Source of the DNA: G963664115 sp965263045
GTDB taxonomy: Bacteria > Acidobacteriota > Terriglobia > 20CM-2-55-15
DNA: 64,000 nt
Direction: 5' to 3'
Assembly (NCBI GenBank): GCA_965263045.1
Contig: CBDHGK010000041.1
Coordinates: 5,580,001-5,644,000 of the forward strand
Shown here: positions 63,156-64,000 of the stretch, in pieces
Layout: each line of letters opens with the position of its first letter
How positions within the stretch are numbered: position 1 is the first letter of the stretch
Program-made: the position numbers and the translations under genes
Notes under the pieces: model-generated
Seen by the model: the letters and a program-made list of their open reading frames with translations, nothing else
Told to the model about the DNA's origin: nothing
Databases searched by the model: none

Positions 63156-64000
63156 ATGAAGCGAAAACTTCAACCGTCGATCCGCAAACTGTTTATCGTC
63201 GTCCTTGGCATGGCCCTATTTCTGGCCGCCTCCGATGGCCTGGATGCCGCCGCATACGCCCAGGGACGCTTCGACGCGGTCGAGGTCCAGGTGAGCCACG
63301 TGCAGGGCAATGTCTACATGCTGGTCGGCGCGGGTGGAAACGTTACGGTCCAGATTGGCGATGACGGCGTGTTGCTCGTGGACACGCAGTTTGGGCCCAT
63401 GGCCCCTAAGATCATGGCGGCCATCCGGGAACTGTCGGACAGACCCATTCGCTACATCATCAATACGCATGTCCATGGGGATCACGCCGGTGGGAACGAG
63501 GCCTTGGCCACCCCCGACGGCGCAACGATCGTGGGTCACGAAAACGTGATTAAGGTAATGAGTTCGGAACCTTCCGGCACTCCAAACGATCGCTTCATCG
63601 TGGGCCGTGGTTTCTGGCCGACGGAAACCTACACGGACCGGAAGACGATTCATTTCAACGGCGAAGACATCGACATCCTTCATATCCCGGCCGCGCATTC
63701 CACCGGCGACAGTATTGTGTTTTTCAAAGGCTCGAACGTCATCAGCGGCGGTGACGTATTTGCTATCACACGGTACCCCATTGTCGATTTCGACGGAGGC
63801 GGCCGCGTTCAGGGGACGATCGCAGGGCTGGACCGGATCGTCGCCCTGTCGAGTCCGATGAATTCGGAGAGCCGCACCTATGTGGTTCCTGGGCACGGCC
63901 GTCTGTGCGATCGGGACGATGTTATCAAGTACCGGGACATGTCGAACATCCTTCGGTATCGCGTCCAGAACATGATCGACCAGGGCATGACGCTCGAGCA
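63156..64000 (+). CDS. MBL-fold metallohydrolase, exported (5' part)
   Basis: The gene runs off the right edge; 281 residues are visible. A signal peptide (L-F-I-V-V-L-G-M-A-L-F-L-A-A) precedes the metallo-beta-lactamase fold with H-V-H-G-D-H-A-G-G near residue 108 and further metal ligands H (I-P-A-A-H-S-T-G-D) and D/H (S-G-G-D-V-F, P-G-H-G) in the usual order. It is a periplasmic hydrolase of the glyoxalase II/lactonase/SoxH-like group; its substrate is unknown. ATG 63156 has GAGGTGAG about seven to ten bases upstream. Confidence 0.9.
   Translation, partial: MKRKLQPSIRKLFIVVLGMALFLAASDGLDAAAYAQGRFDAVEVQVSHVQGNVYMLVGAGGNVTVQIGDDGVLLVDTQFGPMAPKIMAAIRELSDRPIRYIINTHVHGDHAGGNEALATPDGATIVGHENVIKVMSSEPSGTPNDRFIVGRGFWPTETYTDRKTIHFNGEDIDILHIPAAHSTGDSIVFFKGSNVISGGDVFAITRYPIVDFDGGGRVQGTIAGLDRIVALSSPMNSESRTYVVPGHGRLCDRDDVIKYRDMSNILRYRVQNMIDQGMTLE

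Noticed and set aside
1..64000. CRISPR array or prophage
   Set aside because: No evenly spaced short repeats with spacers, no cas genes, and no phage structural genes were seen.

Overview
The window comes from a Gram-negative bacterium with a moderately high G+C genome. It encodes an LPS heptose kinase, two outer-membrane beta-barrels (a TonB receptor and a porin-like protein), an O-unit flippase and O-antigen ligase, and a PEP-CTERM protein. The large Ig-repeat surface protein, the 101-residue double-CxxC protein and the glycine-zipper protein resemble families I associate with Acidobacteriota, but this assignment is inference and no rRNA marker is present.

Layout. (1) Positions 1-24888 are a surface-polysaccharide locus, all on the + strand: two asparagine-synthase-like proteins, GT2, GT9 and GT4-type glycosyltransferases, a SAM methyltransferase, two FemAB/GNAT-type acyltransferases, three sulfotransferases, a flavin amine-oxidoreductase, a flippase, an O-antigen ligase, a very large secreted beta-helix/Ig protein that carries two frameshifts, an rfaE1-type heptose kinase and a NusG/UpxY-type antiterminator. 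The density of sulfotransferases suggests a sulfated exopolysaccharide. (2) Positions 25601-26405 hold a sigma-54-type promoter and a PEP-CTERM protein. (3) Positions 26406-36999 are a mobile island: an IS1380-type transposase, an IS1182-type element, an IS256-type element, two inverted copies and two decayed pieces of a ~310-bp palindromic repeat, and a few small genes (double-CxxC protein, coiled-coil protein, HTH protein). (4) A nucleotide-sugar dehydrogenase, a second IS1380-type element and a KamA-family radical SAM enzyme follow (37000-41743). The island appears to have split polysaccharide genes. (5) Positions 42480-47694 hold a small zinc-finger-like protein, glucose-6-phosphate isomerase, a TonB receptor with an upstream His-rich protein, and an RRM protein. 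(6) Positions 48475-52103 form a compact unit: a Fur-box-like palindrome, then a porin-like protein, an exported FMN-binding protein, a four-helix His-containing membrane protein and ApbE. This looks like an iron-responsive envelope flavin redox module. (7) Positions 52316-57867 hold a glycine-zipper envelope protein, a response regulator lacking its phosphorylation residues, a truncated LigM-like demethylase, an M23 peptidase and class I fumarase. (8) Positions 58026-61983 (- strand) form an otsB-GH15-otsA trehalose operon with 4-base overlaps. A DUF2585 membrane protein and the 5' part of an MBL-fold hydrolase end the window.

Long stretches without a credible gene (mainly 24889-25715, 30422-31036, 31343-31931, 32214-33286, 33518-34262, 35595-36999, 41744-42479, 47695-48739) lie around the IS island and in the intergenic regions after it. 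Where start codons were ambiguous, the choice is explained in the entry.
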